A DNA stretch of 64,000 nucleotides from NCBI GenBank assembly GCA_044226655.1, contig JBGAGO010000005.1, positions 186,001 to 250,000 on the forward strand, in the 5' to 3' direction. This stretch comes from JBEVOS01 sp044226655 (GTDB taxonomy: Bacteria; Pseudomonadota; Alphaproteobacteria; Caulobacterales; Aquidulcibacteraceae). The notes below the pieces were generated by a model. It was not told where the DNA came from. It did no database searches and was given only the letters and a program-made list of their open reading frames with translations. The position numbers and the translations under genes are program-made. Below, in pieces: positions 22,193 to 31,360 of this stretch (position 1 is its first letter; each line of letters starts with the position of its first letter).

Positions 22193-23686
22193 TTAAATCC
22201 CAACAGCCTGCACGTAAGGCTCCAGCGCCATCCGCTCTTCGCCGAACGGATCGTGCTCGGCGCGGATGTCCGCATCGAAGATCAGCGTTGCGCGCGCCGC
22301 TGCGTCGTAGCGCGGCCAATCCGCGCGCGGTTTGCCGGTCTTCGCGAACGCCAGCCACGCCTCCATCATCGCCGCTGAGAGCGGCGCGACGGCAGCGCTC
22401 GTCCCGGTGAACGGCTTTTGCAGCGGCTGCTCGTACGTGCCGAACACGAATGGGAGTTCCAGCGCGTGGCACGCGCCCAGCGCGCCGCGGCGGGCGGGCG
22501 AGGCGAAGGTGAAGAGGTAGAGATAGGCCGCGCCATGCGCGCTCTGCGCGGCCGCCAGCTGCGTCGCCGCGATCCGGAACATGAGATCGGATTGGATGGC
22601 GTCGAGCATGTCGAGATTGCTTGTCGGCAGCGATTTGGCCTCGCGCGAGGCGCGATAGGTTGCGATCAGATCGCGCGCCGCGCCTTCGCCGATCTGCGGC
22701 AATTGCCCGCGCACGGTTTCAATCAGCCGCGCTTCGCCGATCTCCTCGCGCACCGTCATGGCGTTGAACAGCTTGGTCTCATCGCGGTTCGAGCCGATCA
22801 TGAGATCAAGATGCGCAAACGCGCCGTCCGCCGCGGCCTGCAGCGGCGCTGTGAGCAAGGTGACGCCGTCGATCACCGGCGCATAGATGAGGCCGCCGCC
22901 GCGCGGCGTCGCTTTGACCTGCGCATCCAGAATGGCGGAGGCGGGCGCTTCGAAAATCTTGTCGGCGTTGGCGCGCCTGAGGCCCAGCGCATCCAGCACG
23001 CGTTCGGCCGCCTTGGTCGCCGTCTCCGCCTCCACGCCGCGGCACACGCCCGATTGCAGAATGGCGCGCTGAAAGAGCCCGCGCGCCGCCGGCATCGCGC
23101 ACAGCGCATGCACCGCGCTCGAGCCCGCGCTTTCGCCGAAAATCGTCACGCGCTCGGGATCGCCGCCGAAGGCGGCGATGTTGTCGCGGACCCATTCGAG
23201 TGCGGCGATGCAATCGAGCATGCCGGCATTGGCGGTCATGCCTGGCAGGATGTCGCCGAGATAAAGAAAGCCCAGCGCGCCCAGCCGGTAATTGATGGTG
23301 ACGACGACCACATCGCCGCGCTCGGCCAGCGCGCCGCCATCGTAAAGCGGCTCATAGCCGGAGCCGTGCGTGAAGGCGCCGCCATGAATCCAGAACAGAA
23401 CCGGGCGTGCGGCTCCATCGCAGGCCGGCGTAAAAATGTTGAGGTTGAGGCAATCCTCGTCCTGCGGGCCGCTGGCGGCGGTGCCGGGCGCAGGGTGCGG
23501 CGTTTGAATGGAGGCGAAGCCGCGCGTGTGCGCCGCGCGCACGCCGCTCCAAGCCGGCGCCGGCTGAGGCGGCGAAAACCGCGCGCGTCCCACGGGCGCG
23601 GCCGCGTAGGGCACGCCGTAGAACGCCAGATGCGCGCCGGCGCGGACGCCTTCGAGTTTTCCCGTCGCGCATGCCGCTTGGGTCAT
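22193..23686 (-). CDS. Type B carboxylesterase
   Basis: 497 residues of the alpha/beta-hydrolase carboxylesterase family. Oxyanion-hole HGG at 101-103 (PVLFWIHGGAFTHGSG), nucleophile elbow FGESAGSS (Ser186), the EDCLNLNIFTP signature near 78, the NYRLGALGF segment and a C-terminal CHALELPFVFGTYE with the likely catalytic His. No signal peptide, so cytosolic. ATG at 23686 with GGGAGG upstream. Divergent from the cyclopropane synthase gene. Confidence 0.92.
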   Translation of the reverse strand: MTQAACATGKLEGVRAGAHLAFYGVPYAAAPVGRARFSPPQPAPAWSGVRAAHTRGFASIQTPHPAPGTAASGPQDEDCLNLNIFTPACDGAARPVLFWIHGGAFTHGSGYEPLYDGGALAERGDVVVVTINYRLGALGFLYLGDILPGMTANAGMLDCIAALEWVRDNIAAFGGDPERVTIFGESAGSSAVHALCAMPAARGLFQRAILQSGVCRGVEAETATKAAERVLDALGLRRANADKIFEAPASAILDAQVKATPRGGGLIYAPVIDGVTLLTAPLQAAADGAFAHLDLMIGSNRDETKLFNAMTVREEIGEARLIETVRGQLPQIGEGAARDLIATYRASREAKSLPTSNLDMLDAIQSDLMFRIAATQLAAAQSAHGAAYLYLFTFASPARRGALGACHALELPFVFGTYEQPLQKPFTGTSAAVAPLSAAMMEAWLAFAKTGKPRADWPRYDAAARATLIFDADIRAEHDPFGEERMALEPYVQAVGI

Positions 23687-23820
23687 GGCCGCCTCCCTCT
23701 TGGTTTGGCCGCACGCTACGCCCGCGCGGGCGGGCCGGGCAAATCTCAGGGCGCGCCCTTGCAACCTTCCGGGGGCTCCCAACGTTAGAAGAGGTTGGAG
23801 CGTCCCGCGCGAGACCTGCC

Positions 23821-25050
23821 ATGATCGAGCAATTCGTTAAGCGCTATTTCGTCGAAGGCGACATCCTGATCCGTCTGCCGGGCGGGGTGGATGTGCTGTG
23901 CGGCGCCAAGAGCCGCAGCGACGTGCCTGTGGTCGTGCGTGTGGCGACGGCGGAGGCGGGCCTGCGCATCGCCCGCAATCCGGATCTGGCGCTCGGCGAG
24001 GCGTTCATGGACGGCGACGTCATCCTCGAACGCGGCTCGCTCTACGATCTGCTCGAAATCATCACGCGCAATTTCCGCCATCACCGCCGCACCGGCGCGT
24101 GGTCGCGCATCAAGACCGCCATCGCCAAGCAGATCGCCTACGCCAATCCGCGCGCCGCGTCTCAGCGCAACGTCGCGCATCACTATGATCTGTCGGTCGA
24201 TCTCTACCGCCGCTTCCTCGATGCCGATCTGCAATATTCCTGCGCCTATTTTCCTTATCCGGGCGCCAGTCTCGAAGAGGCGCAGGTCGCCAAGAAGCGC
24301 CACATCGCGGGCAAGCTGCTGATCGAACCGGGCGCGCGCGTGCTCGATATCGGCTGCGGCTGGGGCGGGCTCGGCCTCACGCTCGCCGGCGATTTCGGCG
24401 CGGAGGTCGATGGCGTCACGCTCTCCAAGGAACAGCTCGCGACAGCGCAAGCGCGCGCCGCCGAGCGGGGCCTTGCTAAGCGCGCCCGCTTCGAACTGCG
24501 CGATTATCGCGACGTGCGCGAGCGCTATGACCGCATCGTGTCCGTGGGCATGCTGGAGCATGTCGGCGCGCCGAATTTCCAAGCCTATTTCGATACGGTG
24601 GCGCGTCTTCTGAAGGACGATGGCGTCGCGCTCATTCACACCATCGGCCGCGCCGATGGACCGGGCATGACGAGCGCCTGGACCGCGAAATACATTTTTC
24701 CCGGCGGCTACATCCCGGCGCTCTCAGAGCTTGCACCCGCCATTGAGCGCGCCGGTTTTGTCATCTCCGACATCGAGGTGCTGCGCATCCATTACGCCGA
24801 CACGCTGCGCGCGTGGCGCGAGCGCTTCATGGCCCATCGTGACGAGATCGCGCGGCTCTATGACGAACGCTTTTGCCGGATGTGGGAATTCTACCTCGCC
24901 GGCAGCGAAGCGAGCTTCCGTGTCGGGTCGAGCGTGGTTTATCAATTCCAACTCGCCAAGCGGCTCGATGTTGTGCCAATTCGGCGCGATTACATCACCG
25001 ATTTCGATCGCCGCGACGCGAAAATCCCGCAAAAGACAGGCGCGCCTTAA
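23821..25050 (+). CDS. cfa: Cyclopropane-fatty-acyl-phospholipid synthase family methyltransferase
   Basis: 409 residues. N-terminal lipid-binding part (LPGGVDVLCGAKSR, NPDLALGEAFMDGDVILERG), then NVAHHYDLSVDLYRRFLDAD, LQYSCAYFP and the SAM-binding loop VLDIGCGWGGLGL (174-186), followed by IVSVGMLEHVG and YIFPGGYIPALSE, all family hallmarks. It would add a methylene bridge to unsaturated acyl chains of membrane phospholipids. Followed after 34 nt by a small membrane protein gene. Confidence 0.92.
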   Translation: MIEQFVKRYFVEGDILIRLPGGVDVLCGAKSRSDVPVVVRVATAEAGLRIARNPDLALGEAFMDGDVILERGSLYDLLEIITRNFRHHRRTGAWSRIKTAIAKQIAYANPRAASQRNVAHHYDLSVDLYRRFLDADLQYSCAYFPYPGASLEEAQVAKKRHIAGKLLIEPGARVLDIGCGWGGLGLTLAGDFGAEVDGVTLSKEQLATAQARAAERGLAKRARFELRDYRDVRERYDRIVSVGMLEHVGAPNFQAYFDTVARLLKDDGVALIHTIGRADGPGMTSAWTAKYIFPGGYIPALSELAPAIERAGFVISDIEVLRIHYADTLRAWRERFMAHRDEIARLYDERFCRMWEFYLAGSEASFRVGSSVVYQFQLAKRLDVVPIRRDYITDFDRRDAKIPQKTGAP

Positions 25051-25084
25051 CGCGATGTGAGCCTCGCTCTGCGATGCTGCAGGG

Positions 25085-25291
25085 ATGGCGAAGTCGCAAT
25101 CCTATCTGCGCATGATGGAACAGGCGCGCGAAGATGCGCGCATGGCGCGCAAGAAGCGCTATCGCAACATGATCGGCATCGCGCTCGGCGGGGCGGGCGT
25201 CGCGACCGCGCTCGCCGGCATGCCGATCATGGCCAGCGTCGCGCTCTGGGGCGTCGGCGCCGCCGCCTGGGCGATCTTGAAAGCGGTTTAG
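25085..25291 (+). CDS. Small membrane protein
   Basis: 68 residues: a basic amphipathic N-terminal helix (YLRMMEQAREDARMARKKRY) followed by one or two hydrophobic segments (MIGIALGGAGVATALAGMPI, MASVALWGVGAAAWAIL). No family recognised. Immediately downstream of the cyclopropane synthase gene and probably co-transcribed. Confidence 0.6.
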   Translation: MAKSQSYLRMMEQAREDARMARKKRYRNMIGIALGGAGVATALAGMPIMASVALWGVGAAAWAILKAV

Positions 25292-25301
25292 CGCGTCCCT
25301 T

Positions 25302-25325
25302 CTCCTCCCCCTTGCAGGGGGAGGA
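25302..25325. repeat. GC-rich palindromic repeat, copy C (single hairpin)
   Basis: CCTCCCCCTTGCAGGGGGAGG hairpin alone, between the convergent small-membrane-protein and acyl-CoA synthetase genes. Confidence 0.8.
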
Positions 25326-25332
25326 AGGCGCC

Positions 25333-26967
25333 TCACACCGCCGCCGCAACCCGCTCCTTCGCCAGCGCCTTCACCGCCGCATAGTCCAGCTTGCCGTTCG
25401 GCGCGCGCCCGACGCTGTCGACGATCACCAGATCGCGCGGCGCTTTATAGTCCGAGAGCTGATCCTTCACATGCGCGGAGAGATCGCGCAGCGTGGGCTC
25501 CGCCGCTTGCGGCTTCAGCTCCACCACCGCGCAGATGCGTTCGCCGAAGCGCGCATCGGGCAGGCCGACGACGCAGGCGTCGCGCACGGACGGATGCCGC
25601 TTCAGCGCTTCTTCGACCTCTTCGGGAAACACTTTCTCGCCGCCCGTGTTGATGCATTGTGAGCCGCGGCCGAGCAGGTTGAGCGTGCCGTCCGTGTTCA
25701 CCTCCGCCCAATCGCCCGGCACGGACCAGCGCCGGCCCTCGAACGTGCGGAAGGTTTTCGCGGTCTTCTCCTCGTCCTTGTAATAGCCGAGCGGGATATA
25801 GCCGCTGACGGCGACGAGGCCGCGTTCGCCGCTGCCCGGCTCCACGCGCTTGCCGTCCTCCGTGAACACCGCCGTGTTGGCGCCCATCAGGAATTTCGCG
25901 GTCTGCGCTTCCCCGCCCTTGGTCGAGACCGAAACGCCGAGGCCAACGGCTTCCGATGAACCGAACGAATCCATCAGCGCCGCCTGCGGCATGTGCGACA
26001 GCAGCGCCTGCTTGTTCTCATAGCTCCACATCGCGCCGGACGAGACGATGCCCTGCACGCAGGAAATATCCCAGCGGCCCGGATTGGCTTCGAGCGCTTC
26101 CAGCATCGGCGCGCAGAAGGCGAGGCCGACGATGATGAGCCGTGTGGCGCGCGTGCGCTCGACCTCGTTCCAGAATTCGATCGCATCGAATTTGCGGCTC
26201 GGCAGATAGACGCAGGTGCCCCCGCCGGAGAGCCCGCCGAGCGCCGAAAATTGCCCCGTGCCGTGCATCAGCGGGCAAGCGACCAGCACGATCGGTCTCG
26301 GCTGCGCGCCGAGCCGTGCGGCGGCATCCTCGGGCTTTTCCCAGGGCTCGACGCCCGTGATCGCATTGCCGCCGAAGCCGCCGACGCCGAAGAAATCCTC
26401 CTGCCGCCACATCACGCCTTTGGGCATGCCGGTCGTGCCGCCGGTGTAGAGCAAGACCATGTCGTCGTTCGACACGCCGTTCGGCCCGCGCACCGGCTGT
26501 GCGTTGGGCGCGGGTCCATTGACGATGGCCTCGTAATCGGCCGCCCAGGCGGGGACGTCCGCGCCGTCCTCGCGCACGGCGATCCAGCGCTTCACGCCCG
26601 GCAGGCGCGCTTTGATCTTTTCGATGCGGTCGGCGAAGCCGGCGTGAAACACCACGGCCTCCGCGTCCGCATTGTCGAGCAGGTAAAGCAGCTCTTCCGG
26701 CCCATAGCGGTAGTTCACGTTGAACGGCGCGAGCGCCGCCTTGAACCCCGCATAATAGGTCGTGAGATATTCCGGGCCGTTGTAGAGATAGGCCGCAATC
26801 TTGGACTGATGGCCGAGGCCCGCACGCAGCAGGTCGGCGGCCAGGCGGTCGGCGTGGGCGTCGAATTCGCCCCAGGTCTGGATCTTGTCGCCCTGGATCG
26901 AGACGGGATGATCCGGCTGCGCCCTGGCGATCGGCTCCCAGAGATTCGCGTGACTCCAAATGGGCAT
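25333..26967 (-). CDS. Acyl-CoA synthetase (AMP-forming)
   Basis: 544 residues of the ANL superfamily. P-loop LLYTGGTTGMPKGVMWR, the DSFGSSEA segment, GYYKDEEKTAKTFR, the hinge LLGRGSQCINTGGEKVFPEE and the C-terminal lysine motif VGRAPNGKLDY are all present. It activates a carboxylic acid (probably a fatty or aromatic acid) via an acyl-AMP and loads it onto CoA. Chain-length preference cannot be read from the sequence. Divergent from ilvD. Confidence 0.93.
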   Translation of the reverse strand: MPIWSHANLWEPIARAQPDHPVSIQGDKIQTWGEFDAHADRLAADLLRAGLGHQSKIAAYLYNGPEYLTTYYAGFKAALAPFNVNYRYGPEELLYLLDNADAEAVVFHAGFADRIEKIKARLPGVKRWIAVREDGADVPAWAADYEAIVNGPAPNAQPVRGPNGVSNDDMVLLYTGGTTGMPKGVMWRQEDFFGVGGFGGNAITGVEPWEKPEDAAARLGAQPRPIVLVACPLMHGTGQFSALGGLSGGGTCVYLPSRKFDAIEFWNEVERTRATRLIIVGLAFCAPMLEALEANPGRWDISCVQGIVSSGAMWSYENKQALLSHMPQAALMDSFGSSEAVGLGVSVSTKGGEAQTAKFLMGANTAVFTEDGKRVEPGSGERGLVAVSGYIPLGYYKDEEKTAKTFRTFEGRRWSVPGDWAEVNTDGTLNLLGRGSQCINTGGEKVFPEEVEEALKRHPSVRDACVVGLPDARFGERICAVVELKPQAAEPTLRDLSAHVKDQLSDYKAPRDLVIVDSVGRAPNGKLDYAAVKALAKERVAAAV

Positions 26968-27040
26968 GTCGCCTCCCAGGCTTTATCTTGCGTCAAGGGC
27001 GGGGATGCTTAGGGTCCCGCTTCCTTTTGACGAGCGCTCT

Positions 27041-28765
27041 ATGACAAACCAAAAGTGGGACAAATCCAAGCTGCCTTCGCGTCACGTGACCGAAGGGCCC
27101 GCCCGGGCGCCCCACCGCTCCTATTACTACGCCATGGGCCTCGGCACCCGGGAGATCGAGCAGCCTTTCGTGGGCGTCGCCTCCTGCTGGAACGAGGCCG
27201 CGCCCTGCAACACGGCCCTGATGCGCCAGGCCCACGCCGTCTCCAAGGGCGTGATCGAGGCCGGCGCCACGCCGCGCGAATTCTGCACCATCACCGTCAC
27301 CGACGGCATCGCCATGGGCCATGAGGGCATGCGCTCATCCCTGGTGTCGCGCGAGGTTATCGCCGACAGCGTCGAGCTCACCATGCGCGGTCATTGCTAT
27401 GACGCGCTGGTCGGCGTCGCCGGCTGCGACAAGAGCCTGCCGGGCATGATGATGGCCATGCTGCGGCTCAACGTGCCCAGCGTCTTCCTCTATGGCGGCT
27501 CGATCCTGCCGGGCGTGTGGCGCGGGCGCGAGGTCAATGTGCGCGACATGTTCGAAGCCGTCGGCGCGCACGCCGCGGGTACGATGTCGGCCGCCGATCT
27601 CTACGACATAGAAAAGGTCGCGTGTCCCGGCGACGGCGCCTGCGGCGGGCAATACACGGCCAACACCATGGCCTGCGTGAGCGAAGCCATCGGCCTTGCC
27701 TTGCCGCTCTCGGCCGCGCTGCCGGCCGTCTACGAATCGCGCGACGCCTACGCCGCCGCCAGCGGGCGCGCGGTCGTCAACCTCATCGAAAAGAACATCC
27801 GCCCGCGCGATATCTGCACGCGCGAAGCGTTCGAGAACGCGGCCATCGTGGTCGCCGCGACTGGCGGCTCCACCAATGGCGGGCTTCATCTTCCCGCGAT
27901 GGCCAACGAGGCCGGCGTCAAATTCACGCTGCGCGACATGGCCGAGGTGTTCAAGAAGACGCCCTGGCTGGTCGATCTGCAGCCCGGCGGCAAATATGTC
28001 GCGCGCGATATGGGCGCCGCTGGCGGCATGCCGGCTTTGCTGCGCGTGCTGCTCGACGCGGGCCTCGTCCATGGCGACGTGATGACCGTCACCGGCAAGA
28101 CCTTGCGCGAAAACCTCGAAGGCGTGGCGCTGCGCGCCGATCAGGACGTGATTCATCCGATCGACAAGCCGCTCACCGCCGATGGCGGCGTGGTGGGCCT
28201 TTGGGGCACGCTCGCGCCCGATGGCGCCATCGTCAAAATCGCCGGCCTCGCCAGCACCAAATTCCGCGGCCCCGCACGCGTGTTCGAAGGCGAGGATGCG
28301 TGCTTCGAAGCCGTGTCCAACCGCCAGTACAAAGCGGGCGAGGTGCTGGTCATCCGCTATGAAGGCCCGCGCGGCGGCCCCGGCATGCGCGAAATGCTCT
28401 CAACGACGGCCGCGATCTACGGGCAGGGCATGGGCGACAAGGTCGCCCTCATCACCGATGGCCGCTTCTCCGGCGCCACGCGCGGCTATTGCATCGGCCA
28501 TGTCGGCCCCGAAGCGCAGCTTGGCGGCCCGATCGCGCTCGTGAAGGACGGCGACATGATCGCCATCGACGCCAGCACGGGCCGCATCGATCTCGAGGTC
28601 AGCGACGCCGAGCTCGCCGAGCGCAAAAAGGCGTGGGCGCCGCGCAGGACCAATTACAATTCCGGCGCGCTCTACAAATACGCCCAGCAGGTCGGCCCCG
28701 CCCATCTCGGCGCCGTGACGCACCCCGGCGCCGAAGCGGAGACCCACATCTACGCGGACATTTAG
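27041..28765 (+). CDS. ilvD: Dihydroxy-acid dehydratase (IlvD/Edd family)
   Basis: 574 residues, the usual length. Iron-sulfur cysteines are visible at 56 (NEAAPCNTAL), 129 (VGVAGCDKSLPGMMMAM) and in PGDGACGGQYTANTMA. C-terminal ITDGRFSGATRGYCIGHVGP is the other family signature. Dehydrates 2,3-dihydroxy acids in valine, isoleucine and CoA synthesis; some paralogues act on sugar acids, and the context does not settle which. Followed after 2 nt by the DUF3137 gene. Confidence 0.9.
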   Translation: MTNQKWDKSKLPSRHVTEGPARAPHRSYYYAMGLGTREIEQPFVGVASCWNEAAPCNTALMRQAHAVSKGVIEAGATPREFCTITVTDGIAMGHEGMRSSLVSREVIADSVELTMRGHCYDALVGVAGCDKSLPGMMMAMLRLNVPSVFLYGGSILPGVWRGREVNVRDMFEAVGAHAAGTMSAADLYDIEKVACPGDGACGGQYTANTMACVSEAIGLALPLSAALPAVYESRDAYAAASGRAVVNLIEKNIRPRDICTREAFENAAIVVAATGGSTNGGLHLPAMANEAGVKFTLRDMAEVFKKTPWLVDLQPGGKYVARDMGAAGGMPALLRVLLDAGLVHGDVMTVTGKTLRENLEGVALRADQDVIHPIDKPLTADGGVVGLWGTLAPDGAIVKIAGLASTKFRGPARVFEGEDACFEAVSNRQYKAGEVLVIRYEGPRGGPGMREMLSTTAAIYGQGMGDKVALITDGRFSGATRGYCIGHVGPEAQLGGPIALVKDGDMIAIDASTGRIDLEVSDAELAERKKAWAPRRTNYNSGALYKYAQQVGPAHLGAVTHPGAEAETHIYADI

Positions 28766-28767
28766 CT

Positions 28768-29724
28768 TTGGCGACTCCGACCGAGACCCTCGATCTTACC
28801 GCGCTCGACGATGCGGGTTTCGCGCGCCTTTACGCCGCCCGCATCGAGCCGTGCTTCGCCGACAACGAGGCCGATCGCCAGAAGGCCGTCAAAACATTCT
28901 ACCAGCGCGCCCTGATCGGCGGCTGCATCGCGATCGCGGCGACCCTGATCATGGCCTATTGGTCGCGGGATTTGCGGTTCTCGCTGATCACGGCGATCGC
29001 CGGGGCGGTCTGCGTCGGCTGGTACGCGTATTCGCCGCTGCAGAAGATCGGCGCGCGCGTCAAAATCCAGTCGCTGACCAGCATCGCTGAGGCCATGAGC
29101 GCGACCTATGATCTCGGCGGCTTCGATCCGCCGGCGCTGGCGCGGTTCAGGGCGCTCGATCTGCTGCCCGGCTACAATCGCTCGAAATTCGAGGATTTGT
29201 TCACCGGCGCGCATCGCGGCGCGAGCTATGATTTCTACGAAGCGCACCTTCAGCAACATCGCTCGACTGGAAAATCATCGAGCACAGTCACGGTGTTCCG
29301 CGGCCAGCTCATCCGCCTCAAATTTCCGCGTAATTTCTCCGGCGTCACGGTCGTGCGGCGCGACGCGGGCGTGTTCAACGCACTCGGCGGCTTCGGCGAA
29401 CTGAAGCGCGTCGGCCTCGTCGATCCCAAATTCGAGAAAGTGTTCGAGGTCTATGCGACCGATCAGGTCGAGGCGCGTTTCCTCGTCCATCCCGCCTTCA
29501 TGGAGCGCCTGCTCGATCTGGAGGCCGGCCTGCACGGCAAGCGCTTGCGCTGCGCCTTCGAGAACGGCGATCTGCTGATCGCCATTGAAGGCGGCAACCT
29601 GTTCGAGATCGGCTCGCTGTTCAAACCGCTCGTCGATCCTGCCCGCGCGCGCAAAATCGTCACCGACCTGTCCAGCGTACTGCGCGTGATCGACGCCGTG
29701 CTGACGGCGCAAGCGCAACGCTGA
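28768..29724 (+). CDS. DUF3137 domain membrane protein
   Basis: 318 residues from a TTG only 2 nt after the ilvD stop. Two adjacent hydrophobic helices (ALIGGCIAIAATLIMAYW, FSLITAIAGAVCVGWYAY) are followed by a soluble domain with STVTVFRGQLIRLKFPRNF, VFEVYATDQVEARFLVHPAF and IAIEGGNLFEIGSLFKP, the DUF3137 pattern (Galanin-like membrane family of unknown function). Its TGA overlaps the ATG of the LysE-type gene by one base. Confidence 0.75.
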   Translation: MATPTETLDLTALDDAGFARLYAARIEPCFADNEADRQKAVKTFYQRALIGGCIAIAATLIMAYWSRDLRFSLITAIAGAVCVGWYAYSPLQKIGARVKIQSLTSIAEAMSATYDLGGFDPPALARFRALDLLPGYNRSKFEDLFTGAHRGASYDFYEAHLQQHRSTGKSSSTVTVFRGQLIRLKFPRNFSGVTVVRRDAGVFNALGGFGELKRVGLVDPKFEKVFEVYATDQVEARFLVHPAFMERLLDLEAGLHGKRLRCAFENGDLLIAIEGGNLFEIGSLFKPLVDPARARKIVTDLSSVLRVIDAVLTAQAQR

Positions 29725-30365
29725 TGGCGCCCGATGCGGCGTGGCTCATTGCGCCAGAAATTCTCTGGCCGTTTCTGGCCGCGGTCGCCCTGGTGGAGCT
29801 CACGCCCGGGCCGAACATGGCCTATCTGGCTGCGCTCGCGGCCGCGGAGGGCCGCGCCGCCGGCTGGCGCGCCGTCGCGGGCGTCACCTGCGGCTTGGCG
29901 GCCTATATGCTCGCGGCCGTGTTCGGCGCCACCGAACTCATCGCGGCCTCGCCGCTGGCCTATGGCGTGTTGCGCTGGGCCGGCGTCGCTTATCTCTTCT
30001 ATCTCGCGGCGCAGGCGTGGCGCGGCGCCGGCGATGCGCCCGAGGCCGCCGCCGCCGATGACCACAGCCCGTTCTGGCGCGGCCTGATCGCCAACCTGCT
30101 GAACCCGAAAGCCGCGGTGTTTTACGTTACGCTCTTGCCCGCTTTCGTTCAGCCCGGCCATGGACCGTTCTGGCGCCAGGCGCTCATTCTCGGCTGCGGC
30201 CATATCGTGGTGAGCATCGCCGTGCATGGCGCGATCGTGGGCGGCGCCGCGCGCGCCGGGCGCCTGCTCGATCGCGCGGGCCAGAGCCTTTTGCTGCGCC
30301 GCGGGCTCGCTGTGTCGATTGCAGGCGCGGCGGTGTGGGTGGCGCTGCAGCAGCGCGCCGCTTAG
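29724..30365 (+). CDS. LysE/RhtB-family amino acid exporter
   Basis: 213 residues, about six transmembrane helices. The family motif VELTPGPNMAYLAALAAAEG lies in the first helix; WRGLIANLLNPKAAVFYVTL is the second conserved block (NPKAxxFY). Exports amino acids or derivatives across the inner membrane. Start overlaps the stop of the DUF3137 gene; its end interlocks with the convergent WD40 gene in a TTAG shared by both stops. Confidence 0.88.
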   Translation: MAPDAAWLIAPEILWPFLAAVALVELTPGPNMAYLAALAAAEGRAAGWRAVAGVTCGLAAYMLAAVFGATELIAASPLAYGVLRWAGVAYLFYLAAQAWRGAGDAPEAAAADDHSPFWRGLIANLLNPKAAVFYVTLLPAFVQPGHGPFWRQALILGCGHIVVSIAVHGAIVGGAARAGRLLDRAGQSLLLRRGLAVSIAGAAVWVALQQRAA

Positions 30366-31360
30366 CCGATCGCCACCAAAGCGCCGCGCCCCGCCTCATC
30401 GCCGACCGCGAGCTTGGCGCCATCCGCGCTCCAGGCCAGCGCCGTCACCGGCCCTTCGCCGGGCTCGTCGATCTCGATGATGTCGCGATCCTCCACGCGC
30501 TCGATGCGCACGGCGCCGTCGGCATAGCCGAGCGCCAGCATGTCTTCGCGCGGATGGAACGCGACGCACGTCACCAGCACCGGCCGTTCGCCGACCAGCA
30601 CGGGCGCTTTGCCCTGCGGGCCAAGCCTGCCGCTGAACGGCCACACCACGGCGCATTGCGCGCCGCTCGACGCCAGATAGCGCCCGCGCTTGTCCCAGGA
30701 GAAGGAGCGCGTCTTGGCGGGATAGCCCGTCATGCGCAGATCGGTTTTCTCCGGCAGGCGCCAGCCGTGAAGACCCGTCTCCTGCATGCCGGTGACGACA
30801 TAATCGCCATCGGGTGAGAGCGTGATCGCCAGATGCGAGCCCGCCCATTTGAGCGCGACGCCCTGGTCTTCCGCGAGCAGCGCGTAGCGCAGGGTCACGC
30901 CGCCATAATGGCTGGCCGCGATGCGCCGGCCCTTCGCGTCGATCGCCAATCCGCCGACCGTGGAGGGATACGCGAATTGATGCGCGGGCGCGGCCTCGCC
31001 GGCCTTGAACACCGACACCGTCTTGCCTTGCGCCGCCGCGATCACGCCGGTCGCCGGGCTCGCCACGATATGGTCGATCCATTTGCGGCCGAGCGCGGCG
31101 AAGTCCTGCGTCTCGCCGTTTGCGCTTGTGCGGGCGATGCGCCCGTCATCGCCGCCCGTCAGCAGAGAGGCGCCGTCTGGGTGCGGCGCCGCGCACAGGA
31201 TGACGCCGTCATGCGCCGCCGCGCGCGTCTGCGTTTCGCCCGCGCTCAGCACCTGGCCGTCGCTCAGCGCGAACAGGCACGCCTCGCCGATCCAATGCGC
31301 CGCCGTTGCGGCTGCGCCGAGCGCGAGGCGCGTTCCGTGCGTGTAGACCCGCGCCGTCAC
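30362..31360 (-). CDS. WD40-repeat protein
   Basis: 332 residues with several degenerate WD40 blades: HDGVILCAAPHPDGASLLTG, GGDDGRIART, SHLAITLSPDGDYVVTGMQE, RSFSWDKRGRYLASSGAQCA, TCVAFHPREDMLALGYADG and ALAWSADGAKLAVGDEAG. No signal peptide, so a cytosolic beta-propeller. It is translated with the upstream COG0523 GTPase gene through an ATGA overlap; this pairing recurs in alphaproteobacteria and suggests a role in zinc handling. Biochemical role unknown. Confidence 0.85.
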   Translation of the reverse strand: MTARVYTHGTRLALGAAATAAHWIGEACLFALSDGQVLSAGETQTRAAAHDGVILCAAPHPDGASLLTGGDDGRIARTSANGETQDFAALGRKWIDHIVASPATGVIAAAQGKTVSVFKAGEAAPAHQFAYPSTVGGLAIDAKGRRIAASHYGGVTLRYALLAEDQGVALKWAGSHLAITLSPDGDYVVTGMQETGLHGWRLPEKTDLRMTGYPAKTRSFSWDKRGRYLASSGAQCAVVWPFSGRLGPQGKAPVLVGERPVLVTCVAFHPREDMLALGYADGAVRIERVEDRDIIEIDEPGEGPVTALAWSADGAKLAVGDEAGRGALVAIG